This document shows positions 31,401 to 44,200 of a DNA stretch of 64,000 bases, piece after piece. Every line of letters starts with the position of its first letter. Positions within the stretch are counted from its first letter, which is position 1. The notes beneath the pieces are model-generated. The model had not been told where the DNA came from and ran no database searches. It worked only from the letters and a program-made list of their open reading frames with translations. Location: the NCBI RefSeq assembly GCF_036588685.1, contig NC_086374.1, positions 72,042,457 to 72,106,456 of the forward strand, read 5' to 3'. The translations under genes and the position numbers were made by a program. The DNA is from Mytilus trossulus. Lineage: Eukaryota > Mollusca > Bivalvia > Mytilida > Mytilidae.

Positions 31401-34154
31401 CCCTCATCATAGAAAAAGCATATACAGAAATAGATACATATACATGGCGAAGATGGCATACATTAGTAAAAATGTCAAGTATAATGATAATGTTCTATAC
31501 AACTACATAATATCAGAGACATATAAAAATGTGTATATATGTCTCTGATAATATGCTATGAAAAAATAAACATTGTAAAATCATTAGTATTCAATATTTT
31601 TCAGCTGGTTGCTTAATCTTGAAACTTTTATACAGAAAGCTCACATGTGATGTCACTTTGAACTCATAAACATGTTGAAATTTACAAATTTTATTCACTT
31701 TAGTTTTTGGAAGAGACATAGTTTTTATATATATGTCTCTGGGTTTTTGTCAAACTATTTATGAGCAAGAGCATGGTCTTTGATAAAACTATTCCAATGC
31801 AATTAACCAAATCATGATTTCACCCGGATTGGTTTCATTAAAAATATTTTTTTGGGAGATATTGGAAAACTAACTACAAAATGTAAGTTATTAAGGTGCA
31901 AAAAATGCATTGTACCTTCAGCTACCAGATCAATCTGCTGTCTTAGTTCAATCTGGCTCTCTCTGAAAAAAGTAAATAATTCATGAATCAATCAATAACA
32001 AAGTACTGACCATCATAAATCATGGATCATACTGAACAGTCTGGTCAAGTCTTGTAGAGTCTGGAGGCTTTACAATGGTTTATTTATGCTATAAATTGTG
32101 ACAAAATTCATTTGTTTTTAAATACGCTGTTTTGAAGTGTTATGTTTTATATTTGACTCAATAAGTTCACATATAAGGAAGTTTGCAGTGAACGGACTTA
32201 GATTGCAACTTTTGGCAATATGGCTGACATGGACTATTTTAGAGTCTGTAGGAAATATACGGCAATTTGACTTTTTCATGTATTCATAAAACATTTTTAG
32301 ACTGGGTTTTCGGTCCTTATACATCCTTGGTATTCAAATATTTGTCTTTGATGGTTTCTGACGAAGGTAAATACATAACCGCGCTTTGGTTGCATTAAAT
32401 ATATATGGTGTTGTTTCCAACATCTTCAATTCATATATAAATGCACTTTTAAAAAAATTTAAAAGATTATTATACATCTGAATTTGAAATGTTTGAAGTA
32501 CTGTTTTTTTCAAAAACTGACTAGACTCTCATACCTGCCAACTTTTGAAAATCCCTATTGGGTTTTAGTGAGCAACAACAATTTCAATGGTTACAATTTA
32601 TCATAGTCTGTAATATGTGAACACAGTTTTTATTCTAGAAAAAGTGATGTATCTTTTTGGTTTAGAAACACAGATGATTTTCTGCTTTTTATTTGCAACA
32701 ATCTTGTACTTTTATCCATGACTAGAAAAGAGAAACATAGTGTAGCTAGAATATGTCCATTGGATATATATACAGATACCAATAATACTGTGTACTGTAA
32801 AAAAGTGTTTATAAAAGACTTTTAAAGTTTTATATTAATAACATAATACAATGTAAACAATTTAAATCTTATCATTTTTACAACAAATAAACCAATTTTA
32901 AGATTCTGGACTCTACCAGACTGTATGGAAATTAACTATGGGTATAAGTCACTGTATTTATAAAACTAAAATGAATACATGTACATGTATCATAAGAGGG
33001 TGGTAACGTGTAATTTTCATGCAACATTTTCGACCGTTTTATTTAACATGTTTATGGTGTTTTCTTGATTTGACATTTTAGTTGTCGTTGTCTTGTGTTT
33101 GGTTCAATATGGGTACTTTGTGTTTCCTGTTATTTACTTTCAGTGTTTTGTGTAAGTAATCTTAATTTATTGTGCTTATCACGCTAGATTAAAAAGTAAA
33201 CGAGGACTTATTCAATTATGTGTAATTTTCATGCAACATTTTCGACCGTTTTATTTAACATGTTTATGGTGTTTTCTTGATTTGACATTTTAGTTGTCGT
33301 TGTCTTGTGTTTGGTTCAATATGGGTACTTTGTGTTTCCTGTTATTTACTTTCAGTGTTTTGTGTAAGTAATCTTAATTTATTGTGCTTATCACGCTAGA
33401 TTAAAAAGTAAACGAGGACTTATTCAATAAACATATTTACACTTTTGGTATTAAGCTGTATTTTGCCTCTGAATGACCTTATATCACCTTTGAATAACCT
33501 TTTGACGTCAAGCAACAATCACTATTTTGTTGTGAAGTCATATGTTTTGAATTATGAAGTCAAAGTTTACGGGAACCTGTGTGATGTTATGTAATGGCGG
33601 ACAAATTTGCATACAAGTGTAAATACGTCCATATAAAGCAAGTTTAAAATTATGTATTAATGACCTGGCCATGGTCATTGCTGGTTTCAAAGATATTAAT
33701 TGATACTATTGAACTATAGGTACATGAAGAACATTATTAAATCATACATAAAAGGATTAAAATGCATGATGTCATTGAAGAACCAAAAGGATTCAGTTAG
33801 AATTGTCTCAAAGTAGCTATAGTTTAAAAGTCTGTTGACGTTCAACTTATAAGAAAAAAAAATCTCCATTGTTCTCATCTATTTCTGAATATAAAGCTAT
33901 ATTTGCCCAAACTGCAGATACAGTGTATACAGGGTCATTTATTCTTAAATAAAATACTCTGCAGAAACAAGTCGAAACGCCCACTTCTTTGTTATTGAAT
34001 ATCTGTTCTGTGTAGATTACCTGACAGTTTTCACACGGCCATCAATTTCTTCAACCGATGGCTTCAGCAAATCAACTAATCCATCAGCAATCGCATCTCT
34101 TGTCGAACAGTCGAGGGGTTTTTCTTCTTCCTTTTTCGCAACGACACTGGACAT
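28480..34154 (-). CDS. SNAPIN: Snapin, BLOC-1 complex / SNARE-associated protein (4 exons, complete)
   Basis: Coding exons in transcript order: 34154-34021, 31962-31916, 30995-30877, 28560-28480; 381 nt, 126 aa plus stop. Acceptors are CAG and donors GT throughout, and the phases match. The protein has a short charged N-terminus, then a continuous helical Snapin domain: ESQIELRQQIDLVAEDLKKI, then LDLEPYVKKL-like PIDLEPYVKKLNNSRRRV, then MLVNNILQNAQDRLNKL. Vertebrate snapin (136 aa) has the same blocks, including YVKKL and RRVVLVNNILQNAQ. Snapin is a subunit of BLOC-1 and BORC, binds SNAP-25, and acts in lysosome and synaptic vesicle trafficking on the cytosolic side of membranes. Introns 1-3 carry repeats, including a 212-bp perfect duplication and a Helitron-like element. 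An ATTAAA near 28303 on the minus strand is a possible poly(A) signal. Confidence 0.95.
29205..29335 (+). repeat. Interspersed repeat family R6, copy 1
   Basis: GAATGGAAATTGGGTTTGTA, TCAAAGAGACTACAACCTGA and GCTGAAGGCCACAATGGTTC. Relatives lie at 43610-43720, 52460-52680 (reversed) and 59640-59790. Confidence 0.65.
29335..29598. mobile_element. TTAA MITE family R7, copy 1 (left end lost)
   Basis: From CTTTCACTAAAATTAATTTC to GTTAGGTACCACCTTAA. The left GGTGGTACC terminus is missing; the right end keeps CCACC then TTAA. It abuts an R6 copy on its left. Confidence 0.8.
29764..30532 (+). mobile_element. Non-autonomous element with 3' hairpin and CTAA end
   Basis: Starts near AACTAGAGGCTCCAAAGAGC, has two internal repeats (AAATCTTACTTTACTAAACA / AAATCCTACTTTGCTTAACA), a GACGACGGACGACACCGGAC stretch, and ends in a 13-bp stem (GCTCACTTGGCCC / GGGCCAGGTGAGC, loop TTC) followed by CTAA and an A run. 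A 3' hairpin with CTRR is Helitron-like, but the hairpin here runs right to the end. It lies in SNAPIN intron 3. Confidence 0.65.
33008..33428 (+). repeat. Perfect 212-bp direct duplication
   Basis: The unit begins GTGTAATTTTCATGCAACAT and ends CGAGGACTTATTCAAT. The second copy starts at 33220; I saw no differences between them. It is in SNAPIN intron 1. Confidence 0.9.
33431..33629. mobile_element. MITE-like element R8, copy 1
   Basis: Ends ACATATTTACAC and GTGTAAATACGT form short inverted repeats. It carries ACGTCAAGCAACAATCACT and TTTACGGGAACCTGTGTGAT, shared with 49890-50089, and directly follows the 212-bp duplication. Confidence 0.7.
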
Positions 34155-34620
34155 TTTTTTCTTTTCAATGTCAATTTTATTCTTATTTCAAAATACAAAA
34201 GTCTCTATCTTTTAAACGCACTGTAGACTAAGATTTTGATATCACATATGACCCATAAACAAATGAGAAAAGAATGGCAAACGACGTACATTTGCAAAAA
34301 AACACAACGTCTTTAAATAAGTTAATAAATTAAAACAAAATTAAGTTCCAAGATTACAATGGTGTACATTTATGCAAGGACGTATAACCTGAGACTACGT
34401 GTTATATAAGTCTCAGGTATAACTAACATTGGTGATTTTTTTCCCATAAGGTCAAGGTCAAATAAACCCTGTAAAGCTTAAGGAACAAGGGATGTTCTGT
34501 AAAAAATTAGATATCATCGAGATGGGAGCCATCTCTGTGGGCACTGCTGTGAATAATGTGTGGTTAGAAATTGTGTATCTTCACCATGGGGTAAATGTCA
34601 ATTGAAACCAAAGTTTTTGG

Positions 34621-35539
34621 CCTAGGGGACGACCATTTGATATTCTGGGGGGGGGGGCAGGAGGATTTTGAAAATAAATAACTCAGCCTTGATAATCACA
34701 AAAATAAATGGTTTGTTCTATGGTAGTTTGAAAATAAATTACCTGACTTGCAATGTATTGAAAATAAATAACTCAGCAGGTCTATAGCTTATTGGGCCTT
34801 CAGCGGTTTCAAAACCCTTCAAAAAAAATTTTGCCTCGCTCCGCTCGGCGAGATATGTTTGACAATACTTTTGAAAGAGGCTAGGTAAAACCAAACTAAA
34901 TTAACTTTAATACTATGTATGTATGCAATATGTGTATATTGCTTGGGAATATAAATGATTCAGTTCATTAAGACAATTATAAAATACTTAATCTAATTAT
35001 ACCAATTGTCTTTTGTAATATACTTATTACTATGTATTTGTGTTTCGTTTGTCCTTTCTCGCTTATATGTACTATCTTAAAATGTTTGTATATATTGTCC
35101 TCTTGTACACAAGTATGTGACTGAGGTTATGAATGAAATCTTGAATCTTAAAATTTCTGAAGGGGATAATGATCTTCTAGTATTCTGAGTAAATGGTACA
35201 CAATTACTTGACTATACATGTATTAATGGTTTACCTTTTTAAATGTTTTTTTGGATGGAGAGTTGTCTCATTGGCTGTCACACCACATCTTCCTATATCT
35301 AATTTTTCTTAATTAACAAATATTTAAAAAAATTGTATGTTTTCGAATATCATAAATATAGTGGTAAAAAATAAATAATCAGTCCCTTGCTTTAATAAAA
35401 ATGAAAAATCTTGCTTCAATAGTGCAGAAAATGAATAATCTGTCCTCTCAGTTAACAAAAATAAATAACCGATCAAAAACAAATCCTCCTGCCCCCCCCC
35501 CCCCCCCCCCCCAGAATATCAAATGGTCGTCCCCCTAGG
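34621..35539. mobile_element. Element with about 65-bp terminal inverted repeats containing G/C homopolymers
   Basis: The left end CCTAGGGGACGACCATTTGA is followed by TATTCT, a G run of about 11, then CAGGAGGA and AAAATAAATAA units. The right end is the reverse complement, with a C run of about 22 and GGTCGTCCCCCTAGG. Inside are short direct units AAAATAAATAACTCAGC. No coding sequence seen. Confidence 0.75.
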
Positions 35540-35734
35540 AAGTTGTACATAAATTATGACACACCATCTGGTGTTGGTTTATATTCATGTCAAGTATTAA
35601 CTTTGAAATCATAAGGATTCTCTAGATATAGAGAGGACACAATCTTTACCATAGGACATGGGGTTGTCAACTATTTTTCCAAATCCGTAATTTCCCCAAT
35701 ACCTTATAATAAAGCTTTAAATTTTGAAATAAAA

Positions 35735-36270
35735 AAATTAATAAACCTTTGGCCCCTTATTCCTAAACTGTTGGGACCAAAACTCCCAAAATTAATCCCA
35801 ACCTTCCTTTTATGGTCATAAACCTGTGTTTAAATTTCATAGATTTCTATTTACTTATAAATACTAAAGTTATGGTGCGAAAACCAAGAAAAATCCTTAT
35901 TGGGCCACTTTTTGGCCCTTAATTCCTAAACTGTTGGGACCAAAAATCCCAAAATCAATCCCAACCTTTCTTTTTAGTTCATAAACCTTGGGTTTAAATT
36001 TCAAAGATTTCTATGAACTTATACTAAAGTAATTGTGCGACAACCAAGAAAAATGCTTATTTGGCCCCTAATTCCTAAACTATTATGACAAAAACTCTCA
36101 AAATCAATCCCAACCTTCCTTTTGTGGTCATAAATCTTGTGTTTAAATTTCATAGGTTTCTATTTACTTAAACTAAAGTTATAGTGCGAAAAGCAATGTG
36201 TCTTTGGACGACGACAACGTCATACCAATATACAACCGCAAAATTTTGTTTGCAGTCGTATAAAAAATGT
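35735..36270 (+). repeat. Three-unit tandem repeat, about 140-185 bp
   Basis: CCCTTATTCCTAAACTGTTG, CCCTTAATTCCTAAACTGTT and CCCTAATTCCTAAACTATTA open the units at about 35755, 35925 and 36065, each continuing with CAATCCCAACCTT-type blocks. Confidence 0.8.
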
Positions 36271-36319
36271 GAGAATTTACCATTAAAAAAAAGTGTTTGT
36301 ATAAGATCTGAATAAAAAT

Positions 36320-36630
36320 TGGGATTATTTAAAACAGTCTCAAGTTTAATCCATCAATTTCTACATTGCCTGTACAAAGTTAGAAATAAGACAGTTGTTT
36401 TCCATTTGTTTGGTGTGCTTGAGTTTTTGATTTTGCAATTTTATAAGGGACTTTCCTTTTTGAATTTCTTTGGAGTTCATTTTGTTTTGTTTTACCTTTT
36501 CTTTACCGTTTGTCTTTGTGTAGTTTTATTTTTTCAAAGGAGTTGTGGTTTGGTGGCAGATTTGATTTGTAGTTGGTTTTGGATTACCACTGTGAGTACC
36601 AACAATAGATGGCCTTAAAAGATATTCATT
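36320..36630 (+). repeat. Repeat-derived open frame, not a gene
   Basis: The 99-codon frame here shares TGCCTGTACAAA, CCATTTGTTTG and GATTTTGCAATTTT-like blocks with 38950-39075. This is a dispersed repeat, so the frame is unlikely to be a gene. Confidence 0.55.
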
Positions 36631-38269
36631 GATAACAAACAAACCAAAAATCTAATATATTTTTAATAGTAAAATAGCACTTCTGGAATATTGATACATT
36701 TTGAAGAGTCGACATATTCTGGTAAATTGTAAAGCTAGTATTAATCTCTTAAACAACAATATACAAAACATTATATTCAAAAGAATCACTTCTGTAAATA
36801 TTCCACATCTCTGATTAGATAGAATGATTGGTGTTTCAAACCACTTTCAATACTATTGTAATATTTCCTGGCTTTCAGTTTTTATTGGTTGAGGAAGCCA
36901 GAGTGCCAAGAGATAACCAAAAAAACTCAGTTAGAAAATTGATAATCGTAGTCAATCAAAACTGGAGATCAGTGAACCTTCACTAACACAGTGTGGGATT
37001 CCAAATCACAACCTCAGTGTTGACACGCTATTGATACAGTATTTCGACTGCCCAGACCACTCGACCACTGATTTTCTTGCTATAGGATGATGGTTCTCAC
37101 CCAGTACTCAATCTTCCTCCAATAAATTTGAAAATTGACAAATAATTTCCAAGTGAACAATGTAATTGTTCATATAAAACGAAACAAAACATAACAAATA
37201 TATACTTAACAGATACGTAAAGGTTTACAAAAACAAAGAAAGATCATATAAAATACATATCTTAAAGAGTAACTTTTACGATTTAATACTCATCTGTTGA
37301 ATGAAAATGTGTATTATTTGCCTAAGATTATGATCATTATTATGAAAAACTGTAATATTATATTAGTCAGCATGCACAGTCACATAAATGTATAATGTAA
37401 ACAAACCAAACACAAAGACATTCAGCTACAATACTTTCTTTCATTGTGGTATTGTTTATTGCACATTGAGACTAGTAACTGCATCATTCAAAACATCTAA
37501 AAATATTAAAAAGAATTATCCATGAGACAGTAGCAAAGTATTTTTTTGACTCATCTAAAAATTATGTATGCTGAGTATTTTACCTTCTATGAAACAAACG
37601 CAAAAGTAAAAAAAAAAAAAGAAAAAAAAAATATTTGTTTCCATGCCATATGACTGTTTGTTGTCTGCCTAACATTCAGTTGCTGTTAATGTCAAATATG
37701 GGAATGAATATCACCTTACACATACCAATTATCACTCCAATTATCAATTGTCAATTATGATTCTTAAAAAGCATACTTTTAAATTTACCCTTTTAGTAGA
37801 GCATGCTTAAAATGGTTTTTTTTTCAGAAGTTATAAATAAGAAGAGTTGAATTTCACAATACAACTATTGATACATATATTTCAAATTCACAAAATCGTA
37901 AATATTGAGATATGAAAAATAAAATTACTAACAAATATACCATCATAACAAATATAAATACTGGCAGTTAAGTTAATTCACAATTTTAAAATTATTGTAA
38001 ACAAAATATCCTTCCATGCTTTTACTAAAGTTCAAATTTTGACTAACATTATTTATATTAAGAGGTAACCAAATTTCACAATATAGAAAAAGGTAACAAT
38101 CTAATTTCACAATATAAACACAGGAAATTCAATCAATAACATTCTAAAGGTTCAGATCTAAAGTAAAATCATTACATACTGTTTTAAATTATAAAAAATT
38201 CTATAAATATTGGTCCTATTTTAATTTTGAGTCTTAAGATTGTCTGAAATAAATCATTTAAATCTGTCT

Positions 38270-41200
38270 TTAAAGTTTTGATAATCGTGATCTCTGTATC
38301 CTTGCTGATATGTTCCCTGATGGCTTGTCTGTTGGCATATATACCTAGAAAGGACATAATCAATTAATTGTTCATTTTGTTTGTGGGTGACAGTTGCTGT
38401 AGAAAAACAATACTGTGGAATGGTTATAATTCCGATGGATACCAATATTTGTGGATTTTGTGGATAAAGATGAACCACAAATTTAAATGTTCAATGAATT
38501 ACAGATTTTCCATCAGGTTGAATGCAGACTTTGGAAAACCCATGGTATCAAATACCAGTGAAAATGTAAGTTTTCTATAGAAAGGCTTTCAGAAATGTGA
38601 ATTTAAGCAATGGCACAGTTTTACAGTGATGTTGTAAACACAAAGAAAAGAAAGAGAAAAAATCAAAACAATTTTGCTTTTAAACTTTTTTGTTAACATA
38701 ATTTGAGCTCTGTAAATTCTCTGCACAAATTGTGTCCATTATTTTCTAAATATCACAGAAATATATCAACCAAAACAATCATTTTAAAATGTTCACTTCA
38801 TATGTTGTGAAAATGTTAATTTTAGGAGGAATTAATGTTCACCTATTATGTCTGTGTGTTTTAGTTTTACTCACTTATTGTTGTTAGTATAACAGAATTT
38901 CATGCAACTCATAAAAGTGAGAGGTTTGCTATAAAAACTATGTTTTATCCACCATTTTCTACATAAGGAATTGCCTGTACAAATCAGTTGTATGCCAGTT
39001 GCTTTCCATTTGTTTGATGTGTTTGAGCTATTGATTTTGCCATTTGTAAAATGACTTTTGGTTTTGAACTTTAAATTTACTTTTTTTAGGATGACAACTG
39101 GTTATCAAAGGTACCAGGATTATAATTTAATACGCCAGACATGCGTTTCGTCTATATAAGACTCATCAGTGATGCTCAGATCAAAATAGTTATAACATAT
39201 AACTGATTATCAGTCTGTATTGTCTTAGAGCAAGTGTTCACATTACATAGTTATATATTGATTCATCAGATACCTCATTTTTATAATCTTTAAGGTTGAT
39301 CTTTGTGAATTTGTTGTAATCCATACCAAAATAATGGACATTTGGTAGTGTAATCTCCATCTTCTCAACCTACAAAATATATAAAATTGATTCTGTAATA
39401 AAGGTGGTACCTAACACCTTGACTAAAATTAATTTGACTCGAATAAATTTCATAAAATTTTGACAAAATTATCTACTTTCACACTTTAACAAAAAATCTA
39501 AAAATTTCAAAAAAATTTGAACCAAGCGTTTTATCGGAAATTTTTTTTTGGATAGATAGCAGTTTGACAAACATAACTTTTGATCATTGAGAAGCTTAAT
39601 AGTTCAATAACAATATAACGTGATTAAAACATTTAGCTGATTTTACAGAGTTATCTCCCTGTAGTGTTAGGTACCACCTTAAACATGTTTAACACATTCT
39701 ACTTCCCCTTGTCAAATGGTAGACTGGTTCTGTATTGGACAAATAGGCTTCTGCTCATGAATATTCATAAAACTTTTTATAAAACTCAAGTAGGTCTAAA
39801 TGGGATACTGTGTATTCTTTATTATTTGTGGGTCACTAATTTTAAAGGATTTTTTTGGTCAAAAGTCATATAAATACAAATTCTAGTATGAAGTTCTTCT
39901 TAAGCTTTGGGTACAAAGTTATGTTCTAATCTAAATAGAACATGGGCTGCACCTGATTGACGTCACAATTAAAATTGCAATGTCAGATGAATTTTGAACA
40001 ACGCCAGAGATTGGACATTTTTGTTGGTGTTGCTCGCTAGGAAATTAAATAAAAACATTCTTAAAGTAAGTTTAAATGTTTCTATTCTTTTTTTATTGAT
40101 AAACTGCTGATTTTCTATAACGTTTTTGGGTCATGAAATCAAAATGGTGACATTCTGAGCGTCTTCTTTAGGTTTGCTGAAAAAGTTCAAATATTCCTAT
40201 TAGAATCGAAATAATTCTATCCTGCTGTGCTCTATGCTTATTTTAACATGGTAGGTATTATATTTGTTAATATCTTAATACCTATTATTTTTTAATTTCC
40301 TCTTGTCTTTATGCAGAATTACAAGTATTCTATTTTTCGAAATTTATAAAATACAGTTATAGGGTTTCTGTTCAATACCACTTTTTTAACACTGCAAGGT
40401 TTAAGAATGTTAACTTACCTGAGGTATCTTTGATAAAACATTTCTGACTGTTAAGTGAAGTGTATTCTGTACTGAAGGGGAGAAAACTCCAGTTGTTGCT
40501 GGTCCAGCAAATGTATCTAGAACGATACCTTTAATACCTTCCCTGAAAAAACCACAATGAATGATTTTGCATTAAATTGAAAAAGCATGTCCTTCTATGT
40601 ATCCCTTTTGGGAAAAGAATATGATTAATAGATATAAGAAGATGTGGTATAAGTGTCTATGAGACAACTCTCCTTCAAAGTCACAATTTGTTGTTTATTA
40701 TTTTAATCCTTTTAGCAGTGTCCGAACATTGTATAATAACAAATGAACTGTTTAACACATACTATGGTCTATGGATCTGATGTTTACAAATAAGATACTT
40801 GAGCACATTCCGCATCAGTTATTGTTCAAAGCATCCTGCATTGATGACAAAATTTAAAATTGTGTGCTAGCTTGATAGTGTCAACTACATTGCTGCTAAA
40901 AGGGACATTCTCAAACGAAATAAACAAAAAAATAATCAGCAATAGTTTTACAATATTCTGATCATAACATTGGTCACTGGTTTAATAAATATTCTGTTTC
41001 ATATATCAATTCTCAGTTTCAGACCTGCCAACTTTTGAAAATCTCCATGGGGGATTTAGCGCCCGACCAGAGTTTTAAGGTTTACAATATTTGCGACATT
41101 TCTGTGTGCATTGTCTTTTACTCCTAAAATAGTCTCATTTCTCTTCTTTTTTTCTTTTGGTATACTAATGATGAGCTTGTAAGCCTTGGTTTCTTTTATT

Positions 41201-44200
41201 TGCATGATTCTTGTACTAATTTTAAAATTTACAAAATAACTGAAGAATAGAGAAAAATGGCTAATAGAAAAAAATGGCATTAAAAATAAAGCATTTAAAG
41301 TGGAGACCTCCCCCTTTTTCCCCCTCAAAAGACCTTCTTATCTATGAAACATGACTCAAAAGACCTTAACATACATGTCCTAAGGTTAGAAGGATGAATA
41401 CAGATTTTGATTTAGTCTTATCAGTATTAATGAGAAAATGGATATAATTTGAATTATCTTTCTTTGTATCCAGAAGTGCTCTTACTGGCAGAGGCTTATA
41501 CAATAACACAGTAGAAGTGAATACGTAATGGCGTCAATATTTAATCAACAGACACATGTCTGGTTTAAAAAATTAAACAGATTTCAAGACTGTCCAGTCT
41601 AACCTAATTTGTGTCTACAAATTAATTTAGAGGATTGTTGTGACCCATTAGGTAAACCGATTACGGGCGCCAATATTTAAGAAATCCAATCTTTCATTTG
41701 CGCCACAAGGTTATATTTCATTTGCGCCATAAAATAAAAACTTCATTTGCACCATTTTACAGGTAATACAGGTAATATACAACGGAGAAGTTAAATATTT
41801 ATTGCTCCGAAAGAATTATCTCTACAGTATTTCCTACATTTCCCCTAGATACTTGAGTGAATTTATACTTTTTTTCTGCAGATACAAAACTGAGAGTCAT
41901 AAAGGTTTAAACTGAATTATGTGTAGTGTTCACATGTTTAAGATATCATGATAGACATTCAGTTGTTAATTTAGAAACAAACAGAGGAAATAGTCTGTAT
42001 TTGTGATGAACACACATATAGGTTATCATATGGTTTGAAAAAGGGAGACAACTCGTTTAGGTGTACAAAAAAAATATATTGGAAGCCAAAATAACAACTA
42101 ACATTGACTGCAGGTCGAAGATGGGAGAATGAAAAAAAAGAACTATCTTTTGGAGAAAATATGGTATGCATGTACGAGTGGAAGTTTTTAGACATTAATA
42201 CATCAAGAACTTCGCCTACATTTTTTGTGCCAGAACAGACTTATAACTTAATCATAGTGTATAGTGCTAACAACTGTTTTTTTAATTTACTCCAGTGTAT
42301 AGGGTTTTCTTTTATGTTTTATATTATGTTTTATGATCACATTTATAACATAACTCGTAAGGTGTTATGATGACTGGTTTCTGAGGAACATATTTAATTA
42401 TGCAAACAAAAACTGCCTTTATTATTAAAAGTCTATTTTGAAAAAGGGTTTGGCTTACTATTTACCTGTAAAATTGGCGCAAATGAAAGGTTTCAGTATT
42501 GGCGCAAATGAAATATGGTTTGTGGCGCAAATGAAAGATTTTTTTGGCGCAAATGAAATGCCAATTGGCGCAAAAGCAAAGCACCGCGGATTACATACAA
42601 CAAAAAATTATGACACCTGTTGTGACTGTTGATTTCACTTGTTAATATGTCCCCAGGTAAAATAAAAGATTTTTTAAAATTGATCAGAAAAACTTCATAA
42701 TTGGTAACCAATAATTTTTTTGTGGTATGTTTGGTGAAAATCAGGATTTAGACTAGTTTTATGATCCCGATATCGGGATTTGGGTTGAGGGATGAAAATC
42801 GGGATGATACTGCGAAAATCAAAGCCCTTAGAAATTCAGTGTTCCATGACCATAAAAAATGTTGTAAGCTTTTAACATATCTGGCAGTACATAATTATTA
42901 AAAAGTATTAAATGTTAGGAAAGGATTTTAATGATAAACCCAAAAAGTATATTTTTATTGTGATAGTCAAAATTGTGAAAAACCTGCGTACTACAAAGGT
43001 ATTCTTTCCAGTATATAGTTTAATTTGTAGTATAAATTGATGATATTTTAATAGCTGTTTCAATCTGCTTTGATTCTTGAACAATTTAAAGTGGAATCAT
43101 AAACATTTATACCATGTCTGTCTGTCTTCCTGGTTAAAAGTCCAATACTAAGGGCATAAAGGGCATTTTTTTAGTTGTAGCCTGACCATGAGAGAAGTAT
43201 GAAACAGAGTTTAAACTAGAACATATTCAGTGATATTCCAGCTGCAAGCTTTGGCACTTGGTCCTTTTTATTGGGCAATCCTTTTTTAACAGCAATACGA
43301 TTTACATATACTAACTTTTAATTTACTGCCAGATTGTCAGCTAATTTAAACAGCAACTAGAATTACTGTATAGCGGGTTATTTTCACGGGTGTAAAATTT
43401 CGCGATTTTCATTGAATAAGGTATACGAAATATTTTTGGGGTTATTATTTTTGCGGTTTCGAAACTTTTATCAATACCTTTGCATGTACACTTTTAAATT
43501 GGCGGAATTTATTTTGGCGATTATGTTCTATCCGCGAAAATAAGCGAAAATTTACACCCCGCGAAAATTACCCGCTATACGGTAATTTGGACATTTTTAA
43601 ATTGTAAAATTAAGAATGGAAACATTGAATATCTGAAAGAGAGAACAATCTAATCAAAGAGCAAAAACAAGCCCTACGCCAACAATGGGTCTTGTAAAAT
43701 CCTGCACTGAAGGCCGGTTTTAGCTTCTTCATTTGATAATTATTATGTCATGATTATGTTCATGAACTACTTTTATCTCAGTTTAAGGTGTATTGTAAAA
43801 ATGTTTATCAGTAAACATTGAGTTAATTCCCTTGTCTTACTATATTTTTAAACAGCAATCCTTTAAATATAACTTGAAGCAAATCAAATGCAGTTTTATA
43901 AGAATGTTTGTCACAACTAAAAATAGTTTTTGAATGAAAAACATAATTTCATAATAAACTTTTGACCACAAGAGGGTCTGGATGGGGGTCTGTTATTCTG
44001 TAAACATTTAATTTTCATCCCTTTTTTCTCTAATCTTCAAAAAATTACCCCCTTTTTTCTCTAATCTTCATTTGTTTTGCCCGTTATTCTCTTATCTTAA
44101 TTTTTTAAGGGCATTAATCATTTAACCCCATCCAAACCCTCCTACAAGCTATAATACCACAACTTACCAGACCTTAGTGAAGTCTACACCGTTTACTGAA

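Larger units (their letters stand above)
34155..38269. other. Intergenic region between SNAPIN and uricase
   Basis: Contains the SNAPIN promoter side, a long inverted-repeat element (34621-35539), a tandem repeat (35735-36270) and repeat-derived sequence at 36320-36620. From 36650 to 38269 I see only AT-rich DNA, probably in part uricase 3' UTR. Confidence 0.6.

Noticed and set aside
32118-32324. 68-codon minus-strand frame in SNAPIN intron 1
   Set aside because: The SNAPIN exons join cleanly without it, and no domain is visible.
36319-36618. 99-codon open frame rich in Phe and Leu
   Set aside because: It overlaps a dispersed repeat with a relative at 38950-39075 and has no recognised domain or splice context.
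38254-38478. 74-codon minus-strand frame over uricase exon 7
   Set aside because: Out of frame with the exon encoding SRLSKL, which is the real reading.
41056-41328. 90-codon minus-strand frame in uricase intron 4
   Set aside because: No splice sites joining it to uricase in frame and no recognisable protein.
42104-42370. 88-codon frame inside the 41655-42605 element
   Set aside because: No transposase motif and low-complexity composition; probably chance in an AT-rich element.
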